Positions 46,246 through 58,615 of a stretch of DNA of 64,000 nucleotides are shown piece by piece. The stretch's first letter is position 1. Every line of letters begins with the position of its first letter. The DNA comes from Pelecanus crispus (Eukaryota > Chordata > Aves > Pelecaniformes > Pelecanidae). The position numbers and the translations under genes are program-made. Location: assembly GCF_030463565.1 (NCBI RefSeq), contig NC_134644.1, positions 112,905,684 to 112,969,683 of the forward strand, read 5' to 3'. The notes beneath the pieces were generated by a model. That model ran no database searches, was not told where the DNA came from, and worked only from the letters and a program-made list of their open reading frames with translations.

Positions 46246-47580
46246 ATGAGTGACCAAGTAACTGCCCCTAAGGGCAAGGAAGTTCTGTTTGATTTTTTTG
46301 ACAAATACAATGCCCGGCCTTCTGTGCCTGGCATAGATTGGGCACAGAACAGTTGGCACAATTTGCAGAGTGTCGTAGGCCGAATGGTTGCTCTGCGGGA
46401 GGACGCTCGGGTCCGCTCTGGGAAAGGGAAAGCCATTGTTTGTGCCGTGCTCAGCGGCAGCGGGGGCGAGAGACTGCCCTCATGCCACTGAATCTCAGAC
46501 CATAGAATCTCTCCAAACCCTGGTTCAAACCCTGCGGGGACAAGCTGGCAAATTAAAAAAAAACAACTGAAAGAGGAAAAGGACCAGGTTAAAATTTTAC
46601 AAGCTGCTCTTAAGGAGCAACTGCTTGTGAATGCCGTCTGTGAGGAGGCACCCCATCAAACTATTTACCCTATTAATGACCTGCAGGCAGTGAGAGAAAA
46701 ATTAGAGAGACCAGAACCACCCTCGCTGCGACCCTTAGTTAAAACCAAATACAGTTACAAAGATGAGCAGGACCATTTTCCCCAAGTTACAACTAAAGAA
46801 ATCCCCTACACTGCCACTGAATTGGTGAAATTGAAAAAGGATTTTGGCCGAACCCCAAAGGAATCAGAGACGGATTATGTGTGGAGAGTGTCACTATCAG
46901 GAGGGGATCAAATTTTGCTCAGTGAAAGGGAGGTGGAAGGATATTGGGGGCCAGGACTATTCTTAACTACCGGAGACCACCGAGCCCCCTGGTCTCCTAC
47001 CCAGTGAGCGGCTTATTGGGCAGGAGGGTTGAACCCCCTGGAAAGGGGGGATCCTCTCGCAATTATGGGAACTATTGATCAATTGGTGGAAAGTGTGCAG
47101 AAAGCGGCTTGCCTGCAAATGATGTACGATTGGAAATTAGAACCTAGGCAGGAATCCCCAATGGTGATGCTGGTGGATCCCGAGCGAATGACTCCCCTTA
47201 TAAGGGGACTCCCCGACTCATTAAAACCAATTGGGATTAAAATACAGGGAAAAATAGAGGCAGCTTTAGAGGGATTTGCTCCTGATCAGCCTCGCGGACC
47301 CCCAGATAGGAAAGTGTGGACTTGGGGTGAAGTAGCCCAAGAGTTAATCAATTATGGGCGCAAATATGGCCCCGTTGGCCCTTCAGCCACCAGAAATCTA
47401 AGGCGGGCCGAAGTTAAAATGGTCCCGCGCTCTGGTGATGCAAAAAAGCCGCCCCTCATAAAACCATCTCGGGGGAGGGACTTTCCAAAGAAGCGCAGTA
47501 GCTTGTGGGCAAAGGGCTGGCAAAAGGGGATCCCACGTGACGTAATGGATGGGCTGCCAACAGACAAGTTAAGCTGGTGA
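46246..47580 (+). pseudogene. gag-like retroviral pseudogene
   Basis: The start codon at 46246 follows a 150-base leader. The frame is open to 46491, then continues in the second frame up to a nine-A run at 46555-46563 and returns to the first frame downstream, so there are at least two frame breaks. A TGA at 47005-47007 interrupts the next section; the following frame (47029-47580) reads on in phase and has the composition of a retroviral capsid C-terminal part ending in a basic region. The assignment rests on position behind an LTR and leader, and on resemblance to avian endogenous gag proteins I have seen. It is dead as a viral gene. A section of 126 intact codons and one of 183 remain open. 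Confidence 0.7.
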
Positions 47581-47675
47581 TGGGGTAGCCTGATAAATCA
47601 GTAAACAGGGAAGCAGACTTTAAAGGTGCTATTACCCCTAGTGCACTTTCTGAGATTGATTCTTTAGGAATAAAT

Positions 47676-47736
47676 GTCTCCCGAGACTCGGCGGAAGGTC
47701 AGTTAGAATGCAAGGGGACCCTCCTCTCATCCAACA
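47676..47736 (+). repeat. 3' LTR remnant (end of U5 only)
   Basis: This segment matches the end of the 5' LTR U5 (45993-46064), including GGTCAGTTAGAA, GCAAGGGGACCCTCCTCTC and the final AACA, with several substitutions and a short gap. U3, R and the start of U5 are absent. Confidence 0.75.
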
Positions 47737-47741
47737 GGTGG

Positions 47742-48580
47742 GGAAAAAGAAGACAGTTTTTTGTTGATCCAAGCCTTGTAGTATGAGACAACACAGCTAT
47801 TATAACTCTCTACCAAATGAAGTTCACAGAGGAAGGTTGTCCAAATCTGTCATTGTGGATTGGTTTAACTACTAAATTTTTTCCTTATAAGCCATGGATA
47901 CCCTGAAACTATGAAGCTATCACTTATCATTTTATGTGTATGGCAACCTCTCTGATGTCTGAAAGGGATTTTATGTCAATGAACTATGAAAAGAGCGAGG
48001 ACTTTCAAGCAAATGGAAGTGTTCATGCAAATACAAATAATAAATACAACTAAGTATAAATGCTCCTCTGTCCTAAATACATTCATCTCTCAGTTGCTTT
48101 CATTCAAAGATTGGCCTGTACGCTGCTTTTTAGCAAGAGGATGTCTGCTGGAAGATTTAGTTTGTAAAGATGTAAATTCTTTGAGTTGCTTTTAGATGTA
48201 ATAGTTTCTCTAACTTGGCTGATAGAGCTCTAGAAAGCTGACAGAGGAAAATAATTGTGAAAAAATTCCCCCAGGTATTGTCTTTCAAGATGAAATAATT
48301 TTTATAGTAATATATATATATATATTTTTCCAACTGCATAAGATGTAAAATTCAGTAGAAAAATGTTAATTGTGTATAAAATTTCCTCACAGCAGCAGTC
48401 TGCTGTCATTCAGTCAGTGCAGCAGAGAGTCTCAGTCATGCACAGAAGGTTAACAGATGCATTCAGCTCCATGGATCCTGCTACTGCCATGGCTAAAGGA
48501 TGAACACACACAGGTATTCTGGACAGAGTGGTGCCATATCTGGAGAACAGGCAAATTTGGGGTGTAATGACTTGAAATTG
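47742..48580. other. Intergenic, no gene seen
   Basis: AT-rich sequence holding a short (TA)n run at 48311-48325. The first 40 bases extend a frame that starts inside the retroviral remnant and ends at a stop near 47784. Confidence 0.45.
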
Positions 48581-49447
48581 ACACACCAGGAGGACGAGAT
48601 GTCATCCGAAGGTACCTGGACAAGCTGGAGAGGTGGGCCTGTGTGAACCTCATGAGGTTCAACAAGGCCAAGTGCAAGGTCCTGCACCTGGGTTGGGGCA
48701 ACCCCCAATATCAATACAGGCTGGGGGATGAAGGGATTGAGAGCAGCCCTGCGGAGAAGGACTTGGGGGTACTGGTGGATGAAAAGCTGGACATGAGCTG
48801 GCAATGTGCGCTTGCAGCCCAGAAAGCCAATGGAATCCTGGGCTGCATCAAAAACAGCGTGGCCAGCAGGTCAAGGGAGGTGAGTCTGCCTCTCTACTCC
48901 TCTCTGGTGAGACCTCATCTGGAGTGCTGCGTCCAGCTCTGGGGCCCTCAGCACAAGAAGGACATGGGCCTGTTGGAGCGGGTCCAGAGGAGGGCCACCA
49001 AAATGATCCGAGGGCTGGAGCACCTCTCCTATGAGGCCAGGCTGAGAGAGTTGGGGTTGTTCAGCCTGGAGAAGAGAAGGCTGCAGGGAGACCTTATTGC
49101 GACCTTTCAATACTTAAAGGGGGCCTACAGAAAAGATGGGGGCCATCTTTTTAGCAAGGCCTGTTGTGACAGGACAAGGAATAATGGATTTAAACTAAAG
49201 AAGAATAGATTTAGACTGGATATAAGAAAGAAATTTTTTACAGTGAGGGTGGTGAAGCACTGGAACAGGTTGCCCAGAGAGGTGGTAGAGGCCCCATCCC
49301 TGGCAACATTCAAGGTCAGGTTGGCTGGGGCTCTGAGCAACCTGCTCTAGTTAAAGCTGTCCCTGCTCACTGCAGGGGGGTTGGGCTAGATGACCTCTAA
49401 AGGTCCCTTCCAACCCAAAGCATTCTGTGATTCCATGATTCTATGAA
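48580..49447 (+). mobile_element. CR1 LINE 3' fragment with 235-codon ORF2 remnant
   Basis: An open frame at 48643-49350 encodes the C-terminal part of the CR1 reverse-transcriptase protein: [49 protein letters not shown] and [18 protein letters not shown]. The 3'UTR follows and ends in GTGATTCCATGATTCTATGA at 49427-49446, the CR1 tail. The copy is 5'-truncated within the reverse-transcriptase domain. The frame is still open, so this is a fairly young copy, but without endonuclease it cannot move alone. Confidence 0.92.
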
Positions 49448-50600
49448 ATTATTTGGGAATCTGTATTCAAAGTCAAGGGGTGGAAGTATTAAATAGTTTA
49501 CCTTCATGTTATTTTGGTTATATAGAAGAGCTAAGTAGCTTTAGCTTATTTTTCCTGTTTGTTTTGTTTCAGTAGAACAACTAGCAGTACTAAGAGTACT
49601 AGTAAATAATACTAATAGTACTAATAAAAGTAAGGTATAAGAAGTGCTGAACTTGTGGAGGATAATTTTCTGTTAATTTCAAAGCCTGTGATTTATTGAC
49701 CAAGTTTTTGTTAAAAAGTTTAGTTCTACTCAATTTAGTCTTGAGTTTGAAAATGAACTATAATAGGGCTAAGGCACTGATGACCTTCCTTTCACAAGCA
49801 TAGATGCATACATATAACTGTATATTGGAGCTAAAATCTCCTGCATACAAATTTTTAAAAGTTGCGAGATTATAGTATCTCTTGTAATACAAGGAATTAT
49901 TTGACTTCTCTGCAGTGGAGTATTGCCTCAGCAGTTAACCTCGTCTTAAAATTGTAGAACGTATTTTAAAGCAGATAATAGAGAGTGTACTTTTTTGTTG
50001 TTGTTGTTATCAGTTCATTTTAAAGCACTTCAGAGCTAAGAACATGGAAATTTCCAGCAATACAGACTGGATATAGTGCAAATTGTTTGTCATCTTAGGA
50101 CTCAGGTGTGAATAAGACAAAATTTTACAACCTGTACTTAACACAGCTAGATTTTTCTGCATTAATCAAAAAATGGAAGAAGCAAACTTAATTTGGATTC
50201 CAAATTTTAAGATGATTTGCTAAGCTTTTATGTGAGCACAATGGTTTTGTCAAGAACTTAAAGTGTAAACTGTAGCTGATAAACACCTATTATTATCCTC
50301 AAAAAAAGGAATTCTTAATGAGAGGTCTGAGCACTGCCCCATTATTTAGCACAATGTTGTGTTTGATTAAAAGATAATGACATTAGGCAAATAACGATTT
50401 GGATTTGAGTTGCTATTACAAATCAGGATACCTGTCTTATAAATCTGTGTTAAGTGCACTTAAGTAACATAAAGTTTAAGATAGTAAGCATTATCTTCGT
50501 CTGTCTCACTGGGACTGGAAAGTGCATTTAAAATACAGCAACTGGTTAATTATTTGACCGAGTCCTATGTGATGTAATGCTACTATTCACCACATGGCTT

Positions 50601-50665
50601 AATAAATCCCTAGTAAATAAAGTGTGAATGCTAAATAAATCCCTAGTAAATAAAGTGCGAATGCT
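50601..50665. repeat. 32-bp tandem duplication
   Basis: Units 50601-50632 and 50634-50665 begin AATAAATCCCTAGTAAATAA and differ at a single base (GTGTG against GTGCG), with one A between them. The near-identity suggests a recent event. Confidence 0.8.
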
Positions 50666-53600
50666 ATATCTGAGAGAGAGCGAAGTAAGAGCATTTTAAT
50701 TCTAAACCATATGCCTCAGATATTAAAAGAAAGAAAATTAGTAAGTGGTTCATGAAATTAGATTGTAAGAAAATAATTATTTGATACAGTATGTTACAGA
50801 AATGCCCTGTATTGAGAATTTTTATGGCACAAAGTTGATTGAAATAATTACTAAAGAGAAAAAAGATAACATAAGCACTTGTGTATTTTTATTGTGCTTT
50901 AACAGAACACATCCTCTGTGCTGATTCAGAAGTCCAAGGGACTTGAGAGGCAGGACCAAGATGTGTATTTTTGTCTAAAACAAACATTTTGAGGAATAAC
51001 ACTACAATATTAAAGTATTTAGAGTTTGAATGTGAAAGACCTGAAAATCAAGCCTCATCAAAACATTGGACTAAGTTATTAGGGAGGAAATAATTGACAT
51101 CCTGTCATGGACATTCCTGGTTTCCAAGATCAGAATACAATGATGCTCAAATAGCCTCTTTTAATGAAGAAATTCTGACATCTAATTTTCAATGGCTGGT
51201 AGATTGTACATACTCTCAAAAGAGTAAAGATTTAGGTTGAAAATACTTGATTTACCATTAAGAAAATCTGCCTGAGCTTTTTTGCAAATGCAGAACTTGT
51301 ACTCTAATTTTTGACCTTGGCTAACATCTGTTGATGTTAAAATCCACATTTCTAAGTTTGCTGGAGAAAGGATTTTGCATTAAAAATGAGTCTTACTTCA
51401 TTTCATGTTATTTATTCCTAAGTTTATTACACTGAGCATCAAACTCTTCCTTTGACAGATTGTCACTGGGAATATTTCTCCTTTTAAAGAGTCTAAAAAA
51501 TTTTAATTTGTGTAATATGCAAGTGACAATGTTAGTTGTCTGGCTTTTTGTAATTGCTTTGGTATCTGGTCTTTCACTCTGGAAATGTTACTTTATAGTT
51601 TATGACCATATGACTAAAACCCCAAGAAGTAATAGCATAACAGTTCAAAGCCTTCCTGCGTGCAAATTGCCCCCCACCCACGCATTTGTAGGGGTTAGGC
51701 CCGGGCTGGGGTCCAGCCTGGTGCAGCTGCATAGCCATGAAGCAGAGCTGTGTGCGAGTTGCTGAGAGAGGTGAGGTCCTCCCTGGCTTTGCTCCGGGCT
51801 TGCTTTGAAGCTGCAGCTCTTGCCCTTGGTCTTGCCTGAGCTAGGTGGCAGGTACCCCTGAGACTCCTACCTCCCCATTCCTGACACTGACCACCACCCA
51901 TGGGCTGACATCCCAGACTGGTTTCAGCCCATTCCCATCCCCACGTCCCTGTCCAGACATCCAGGGGCTGTGAGCTCCTTGCTCAGGAGCTGTGGGACCA
52001 GCTCCATGCTGGTAAGTTCCCTGCCCTGCTGGAAGTGCTGTCACACTCAGCCCTTGGCTCACCTCCCTGACAAGCATGCTGACCTTCATACAGAGTTTTA
52101 ATTCCTCCCATTTTCTCCTAGAACAGACTTTGCCAAATATTCCCTTGGACAGTCTGCTTTTATTTCAGGCCTGGCATCATGTGCAACAACCTGCTGACAT
52201 ATAAGATCACATTAGGTGTTCTTCTTCCTCAACTAATTCACAGTTTGATATGGCTCCTACAGATGTCAAGTGTCCTAAGTCCTGCTGGATTCAGTGGAGC
52301 GGGAAGAAACCTGTGGAATTACAGGGGATGAGCTTGGTGTGGATGAAGGGGGTATGAAATCTAATAATAACATTGGAACACCTGAAAAATTGTATGCTAA
52401 CTGTAATATTCATTACCTATATTTCAGCAAGGCTTTCACAATACATCTTTTTTCTTTTTTTTCATTAGCAATGTATCATGTATATAGTAAGTATTTATTA
52501 CAGTCTCTCTCTGGGCTGAAATTATCTTTCAGAATGAAATACAAATGATTTATTGACACAGAAATATACTAATTACTGACAAAATCCCTGGAAAATTGGG
52601 ATAACATAGAGCTTTGGCAATGAGATGTTAGCACCCCTACCTCCAATAAATTTTTAACTTTTGTGAGTGCCTGTGGAGAATAAATATCTGTCACAGACTT
52701 ACTCATAATAAATATTGAGAGAGCAAATGTGCCTCAAACTAAAAATGTATGTAGTAGAACTTTTGAAAGAATGAACTTGATATAAAATAATAAGCTGATT
52801 TTATATTTGAAGTGATCTATACTTGTATAACAAATATCCTTTGTTGAAAAATAGAGTTAGCTGCTTGAAAGGCAGAAGTTCTTAATGAAATCTTTTTTCT
52901 TCTCCCCCCATAACTTCATTCTATAATAATGATTAGGCTTTTAAATTGTGAATCAGTTACTACTTTTATTATTATGACTATAATGATAGTAATAATTATT
53001 ATTATTATTTAGTAACTATTATCATTAATTACTATGATCTGGCAGTTTAGGGTCCCTGATGTAGAGTACAGATAATATACAGAAACTGGCAAGAATAAGG
53101 ACAGACCCTTCCCAGATAGGCAGACTGCCTCAGTGCTGACTTTTTAGTGATCTAATTCCCCAAATGGAACCAAACACCCAAACCAATAAGTTCCCACACA
53201 ATGAACAGTGGAAATTGCTTGCCTCAAAATTATTCCATTTAACTCAGTGTACCAAATGACTCTGGAACTAGCTAGTAGGAAATACTGAGTAGAAGAACAA
53301 ATTATGGGGGACTATAGGTGACTCAGACTGAAATACACTATGATTTTACAGTGTAGAGGTTAAGGTGGAGGGGGCATCTGGTCCTCAGCACCACCTCTAT
53401 ATTTTACCCAGTAGCCGTAAAGTATATAAGAAAAGCGGAAACCGAAGGTGATTTTGGAGTGGGGACAAGAAAACTTCTTCTGTTCCCAGGTTAATATCCT
53501 AAACACTTGGTTACTGAGACATGCTCATTGCCACTTTATAGCTCAGAGATTTCATAGCTCTTGGATTTCTTTCAGTTCAGTAGCTGAATTTCAAACTGAG

Positions 53601-54485
53601 AAGTAAAAGGTATGTCACACAAAATTGCCTATGTTGAAGTGCTATATCATTCTTCTGGTTAGGGATATTTCCTTCTCCTGTGATGATGAGATAACCAATA
53701 GTCTATGGAATAAAAAAGCTAACGTCATCTCCTACCCCTTAAAGGAAAACAGTAGCTGCACTTTATAGGAAGATCAACCCTATCAGCACCAAGTGTGCTA
53801 GGGAGTGCTTATCTTGCGGATCTTGACCTGGTTTTGGCACAGGCCAGCTGCTTACACTGCTCAGCTAGCAAGAGTGGGATGTGCAAACTGCAAGGTTTGG
53901 CAAATGTAAAGGAATGAACTAAGCACATGCAGAATTTCAGTGCCTCCGAGATAAAGTCCTTGGAACTCTGCATGTAGGTGCCTGCATTTGTCAACATCTC
54001 ACTTTGAGCTTAAAGCCATTATGAAATTCACCTTTATTTCAGGAAAAAATAACCAATACTAGGGACAATTCCTATGATGGAAGATACCTGACTCTTTTTC
54101 CTTACTTACGCAGGAAACAGAAGCTGGATTGAAAAATCACACAGCTAATTCGCTTTTTCATATATGAAATTTTACAGATTTCCTGCTGTTTTTTTAAACC
54201 ACAGATATGTAAGCTGGCATTGCATTTTATCATTTTATATGGCAAGCAGTCGATGTGATACACTTTTTTTAACTTCAGATTTTACTGGTTTACTTTAAGC
54301 CAGGTTATTTTCTCTTTGTTTTGAGCAGCATTGTATTCATTTTACTTAATAGCTCTTTGGAGTGCACAGAATCAACCGAATGATGATGTGTTCATTTTAT
54401 GTTAGTTTAAATCTGCATAAGGTGGCATACTACCTGAAATTCTTGGCAGTCTTTTCTTGCCCAAGACGTTTTCCCTTGTGCTGTC

Positions 54486-54512
54486 AAAAAAAAAAAAAAA
54501 AAAAAAAAAAAA
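54486..54512. repeat. 27-base adenine homopolymer
   Basis: An unbroken A-run. There is no LINE or SINE body upstream of it, so it is more likely a simple slippage tract than a retroposon tail. Confidence 0.85.
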
Positions 54513-57500
54513 GAAAAGAGGGTTCTTTGAAAAAACACCCAGTTAGAAGAGGAAGGTTTAAATGTCTTCTGTTGGTGTTTTGTGGTTTTTTTTTTTTCCC
54601 TAGGTTAATTGTCTCAGATTACTTCCCTGAGGTAGTTCATTGCACAGCTGTATGACTGCATGTGCCTGCAGTTATGGGTGGAGAAATAAGCATCCAGGAA
54701 TGAGGGGGTGGTGGGATGACTCTTTGATGGTTGAGCTGGCTTATGTCATATTAAACTGGTTATGAAACTGCAGTGTAAAGCTACTCCATTTAAACATGAT
54801 AGTCAGGGTCTCTTTCTATAATTTATAGAATTCTATTAATTCTATAATTTATGCAACAGCAATGGGCAAAAACATGAATAGTAGAGGAATGTGGTTAGAT
54901 AAACATAGTTGCCACTAAAATGATCCCACTGTTATTTATTTCTGAATGGATTTTGGTAAATAGACACATATACATGAGAAGAAGCACAAAATGAAGCTCA
55001 GCAGGCAAATAATTGTACTCTTCTGTTTTCTCAGAATTTTGGTGACTTTAATAGAACTTCTCATTCAAACTTACAGCTTTATTTTTTTTTTCCAGCAGGA
55101 TACCTAAGGAGTTAGTAACTGTCCCTCTTCATGAAGATCATTTTGTTGGTAGCGCCTGCTCTGTGCTTGGAGAGTTTGATGAGTGTGTTTACCACCATAA
55201 CATCTATTTGAACATTCCTCTAAGTCTGACTCATTTTCTTGGCTTTTACCTGAGTAGTATAGGAGATTTCTTTACAAAAACTAAGACAGACAAAGCCATA
55301 TTCTCCCTTAAGGAGTTATGAGCAAGAGTTTTCATTGCAAATATGAGTATGTAATTATAAACTTATACGTCTGTTTTACTGGGTAGAATATATAAAAACA
55401 TCAAAGAATGTTCCTCAGAAATGCTTAGCTTTTCTGTGTGCAGGCAAGTAGTCAGAATAATCTGAATGCTTTCTCTAATAAAATATGTAGGGCAAGTGAG
55501 AGCAGGAAGTATTTGCAAATGTTTATTTGAATAAGTGAGTCTGAGTCACTTGGATAACACTTGCAACCATTTTTCTTAAACAAATACAGATCCAGTACAA
55601 GCAATTTTTAATCCTCAGAATAATTAAGAAAGGATTTGTTTGGGAATGTCCATGCCATTAAGAACTTAACCCCGATGTCCATGTGTCCATCTTTGAACCT
55701 TTCCAGGGTCCTTCCTGTGCTTACAAAAATTGCAGTCATCCAGTATGGGGAAAAATGCTATTTAATTAAGACAAATGTAGAGTACATAGAAAAGTAAGTT
55801 AAAAATGACTCAAAAAGAACTGTTCTACTGAAACATGTTCATGCAATTCTGAATAAAAAAAAAAAAAAAAAGGTATAAAACAACTGATACTTTGCATTTT
55901 TCCTATTCCAGGTAGACCTGTACTGGGGTATAATGAAATAGGAGCTGTTTTCTAAGAAGTACACTACCCTCCCTGGGTGCTGAAGCAGCTTCACTGAGTG
56001 CAATCTATATAGATCATTGTGCCCACTAACTTTCCCCCTGGCTCTGAAAAGTACGTCTACATAGCAATGGAATTGAAACAAAGTGAATTTGTAAAGCAGA
56101 ACAGTTGATGCTGAGGATCCAATATCCCAAGAATATGTGCTTCAAAAGTGCAAGTAAGTGGGTGGAGCTGATCTTCCAGGTCAGCTCCCCCAAAAGAAAT
56201 GTTGTTCATGTGTTCTAAATGTGTAAATGTGTAAATGTGTCTTTGAAATATAAACGAAATATAAATGAAAACTCATAATTGAGATTTGAGAGATTAGCTT
56301 TAAAAGCACATCTCTGTCCCATAATTCCAGCGTAAATGCACCCGAAATACTGTAAACATACATGCATGTATCACAGAGTTATCTTGCACTACTGGGAATT
56401 GTATTCACTCTCATGCAATGCATTCCCTAAGGCCTCTGGCTGTAGTAAGCTGGGCACTTCTTTGTCCATACTTGGTTTCACTGTCACCTTCATGTCGTGT
56501 TAACATATTAGGTGAATGAAATATATCTTTCCATGAATGCTTTCTAGGTTCTTCCTCTGACTGCGATTGCAGAAGCAATTGTTTGCGTCTGCTTGAATAA
56601 GCATGATTTTTCCTTATCAATTCTTCACATAGCAGACTATGCCATGCTGCGTCCTGTCAGCATACCATTGAGAAATGCTACAAACATATTCATTCACCTG
56701 CTGGAAACGCTGCATATGCCGTGCATTGAACCCACACTCCAGTAAGAGAAGATGATTTCAGTCAAGTTAAGGGCCTATCAGGCACAATAATTCCCTAGTG
56801 ACACAGACCTGTATGCTTTTTGTCAGGATTAGTTCCTTACTCTATCTGCTTTTTAAGAGAAAGAACCTGAAATAACCTAAGTATTTCATACATACACCAT
56901 TTTGCCGCAAACCTGAAAAAAACCCATATGGCTTACATTTTTGAACCATTTAAATCTATACCATTAGGTCAAGAAACTATTAAATGTTGAGATTGGATAT
57001 CTAAGCCACTGGGAACTCCTTGCCAACACATGTAAAAGCCATGCCAAAATTCCCTCCCTGCTCCACCAGCAAGGCACAGCTGAAGTTAACATTACTTTCC
57101 CCAGCAAGTTTATAAGCATCAGGAAGTACAGGGTGTAGCATCACCCTAAATATTTTCATTTTATGGACATGACATACATTAAGAGTCTTCTATTTTGGAA
57201 TGTAAATACCACTGAGAAGAGACTGGTAGCTGACTTGAGTCATCAAACAGGAGATCAGCAAAAGCTGCAGAGAAACTGAACCCACTGCATGTCGTGTTTT
57301 GAGTGATGTACTGCCAAGAGAAGGTGAAGATGGAAGCATGGTGGAAAGAAAAAAAGTGGTAAACAAGCTATTGCCTCATTTTTGCCTCTCTATGTATACA
57401 GGCAAAATTTATGTCCTATCCTTTCAAAATGGTCTCCACGTTTATCATATTCATCCCTGATTTTCTATATATTTCAGCTTAAGACCAATGTAGATTTTAA

Positions 57501-58411
57501 GTCACATTTACACAGAGCATTTTGCACAGATGTGAAATTATATGAAAATATATTTTGCAGTTAATGGAGTAAAATAGATTTGGTATACCTACAAAATTAT
57601 GTAATTTACTGTAGTTTTTATCTGCCAGTAAAAAATACTTATTTTTTTCTCCATGAAATCAGTGATAGAGTAAAAAGGTGTGGAGACAACAAATGGTTAT
57701 TAATCCAAATACATCCGGTGAAGCTGAACAGAGACTGGCATAATGGTTATTAAACTACAAAAGAGGGGAGAGCTTCTCCTCAAGCCAGTTGCAGCCAAGG
57801 TGCTTAGCCGAGAATGGACAGAGGGTGAAAGGAGAACAATGAAACATAAAGAACCAGGGAAGAACGGAGACAGGAGGACATGACAGCAGGTAATGACTGG
57901 GAAGGAGAAAGAAAACAACAAAACAAACGATGTGTTTAAAGCATAAAATGAAGACAAGCAATGCTTCACATTCCCTGCTGGTGGACAATCGGTGTTTTGT
58001 TAGGATACCTGGTATTTATCAGAGAGGGACTGGGGAGTGCAGGGTGAGGGACTGAGTCAGCAGAGAGGCTGCTAACAAGGTCACCTGAGGGACTGGGAAC
58101 CAGCTGGGACCTCTGGAATTAACTTCTCTCTTCTGGTGCACAAGAAATGGGGCTTACATACCACACAGTGTGCGAGCCACGTGCAATCTGTACGTGTCCA
58201 TTTTATGGTGCTGTAAATTGGTTTCACTTTAAGCATATACACTAATATTGAAAAGCAACTCCACCTAGTAAACACACAGAACTTAATCTTTCAGTTTACC
58301 CAATGAAAAAAGTGTAAATCTGATTTTAACATAAGGCTAGCCAAGTCTGTTAGCTGAGATCAAAAAGTCTTACTGAGTTCTGTAACTGACAGATCCCTCC
58401 GCATGTCAGCG

Positions 58412-58418
58412 TATAAAG
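58412..58418 (+). promoter_or_regulatory. Candidate TATA box ahead of a signal-peptide exon
   Basis: TATAAAG lies 93 bases upstream of the ATG at 58505, which would place transcription start near 58442-58445 and give a 60-base 5'UTR. It is suggestive only in combination with the downstream frame. Confidence 0.3.
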
Positions 58419-58504
58419 ATACAGCTTTTAACTATGGAAACTTGCAGCCCTCCCTCCTGTAATTTTGCTCCTTAATATTTCTTTTTTCTCTGAGGAAAGA
58501 ACAG

Positions 58505-58611
58505 ATGAAACTTGCTTCTGCAGCCCTTTTCTTCTGTACACTTTATCTTGGCATGCTGACAAATGCTACTATGTGCACAGGAAGGAAAAGAGTGTTGAAC
58601 TGGGACAAGGA
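58505..58611 (+). CDS. Possible first coding exon of a small secreted protein (unidentified)
   Basis: An ATG opens a frame that starts MKLASAALFFCTLYLGMLTN, a textbook signal peptide (K at position 2, 14-residue hydrophobic core), followed by ATMCTGRKRVLNWDK. The exon can end at a GTAAGG donor at 58612 in phase 2; unspliced, the frame stops after 36 codons. A TATA box lies 93 bases upstream. Against it: position -3 of the Kozak context is C, the frame is short, and I found no matching phase-2 acceptor with an open frame before the CR1 element at 60.37 kb, so the next exon would lie beyond the window. The K-R basic pair after the signal could be a prohormone-type cleavage site, but this is speculation. 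I do not recognise the protein. Confidence 0.3.
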
Positions 58612-58615
58612 GTAA

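Larger units (their letters stand above)
45381..47736 (+). mobile_element. Truncated endogenous retrovirus (5' LTR, gag remnant, 3' LTR remnant)
   Basis: The element begins TGTGAGGG and ends CCAACA and is flanked by the same 5 bases, GGTGG, at 45376-45380 and 47737-47741, so both insertion ends are preserved. Inside are a full 5' LTR, a primer-binding-like site, a leader, a gag-related frame broken by frameshifts and stops, and only the last part of the 3' LTR. Protease, polymerase, envelope and most of the 3' LTR are missing, so a deletion after insertion (or packaging of a deleted genome) joined gag to U5. It lies in the same orientation as the transglutaminase gene and about 6 kb downstream of it. 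It cannot encode functional viral proteins. Confidence 0.82.
49448..58411. other. Intergenic, no gene seen; scattered simple repeats
   Basis: AT-rich sequence without recognisable exons or transposon families. It contains a 32-bp direct duplication (50601-50665), a GC-richer segment (51655-52085), a TTA/ATT-rich stretch (52975-53035), a 27-base A-run (54486-54512) and an AAATGTGT triplicate (56217-56240). Confidence 0.45.

Noticed and set aside
54362..54655. 97-codon frame with a poly-Lys run
   Set aside because: It crosses the 27-base A-run and has no other coding signal.
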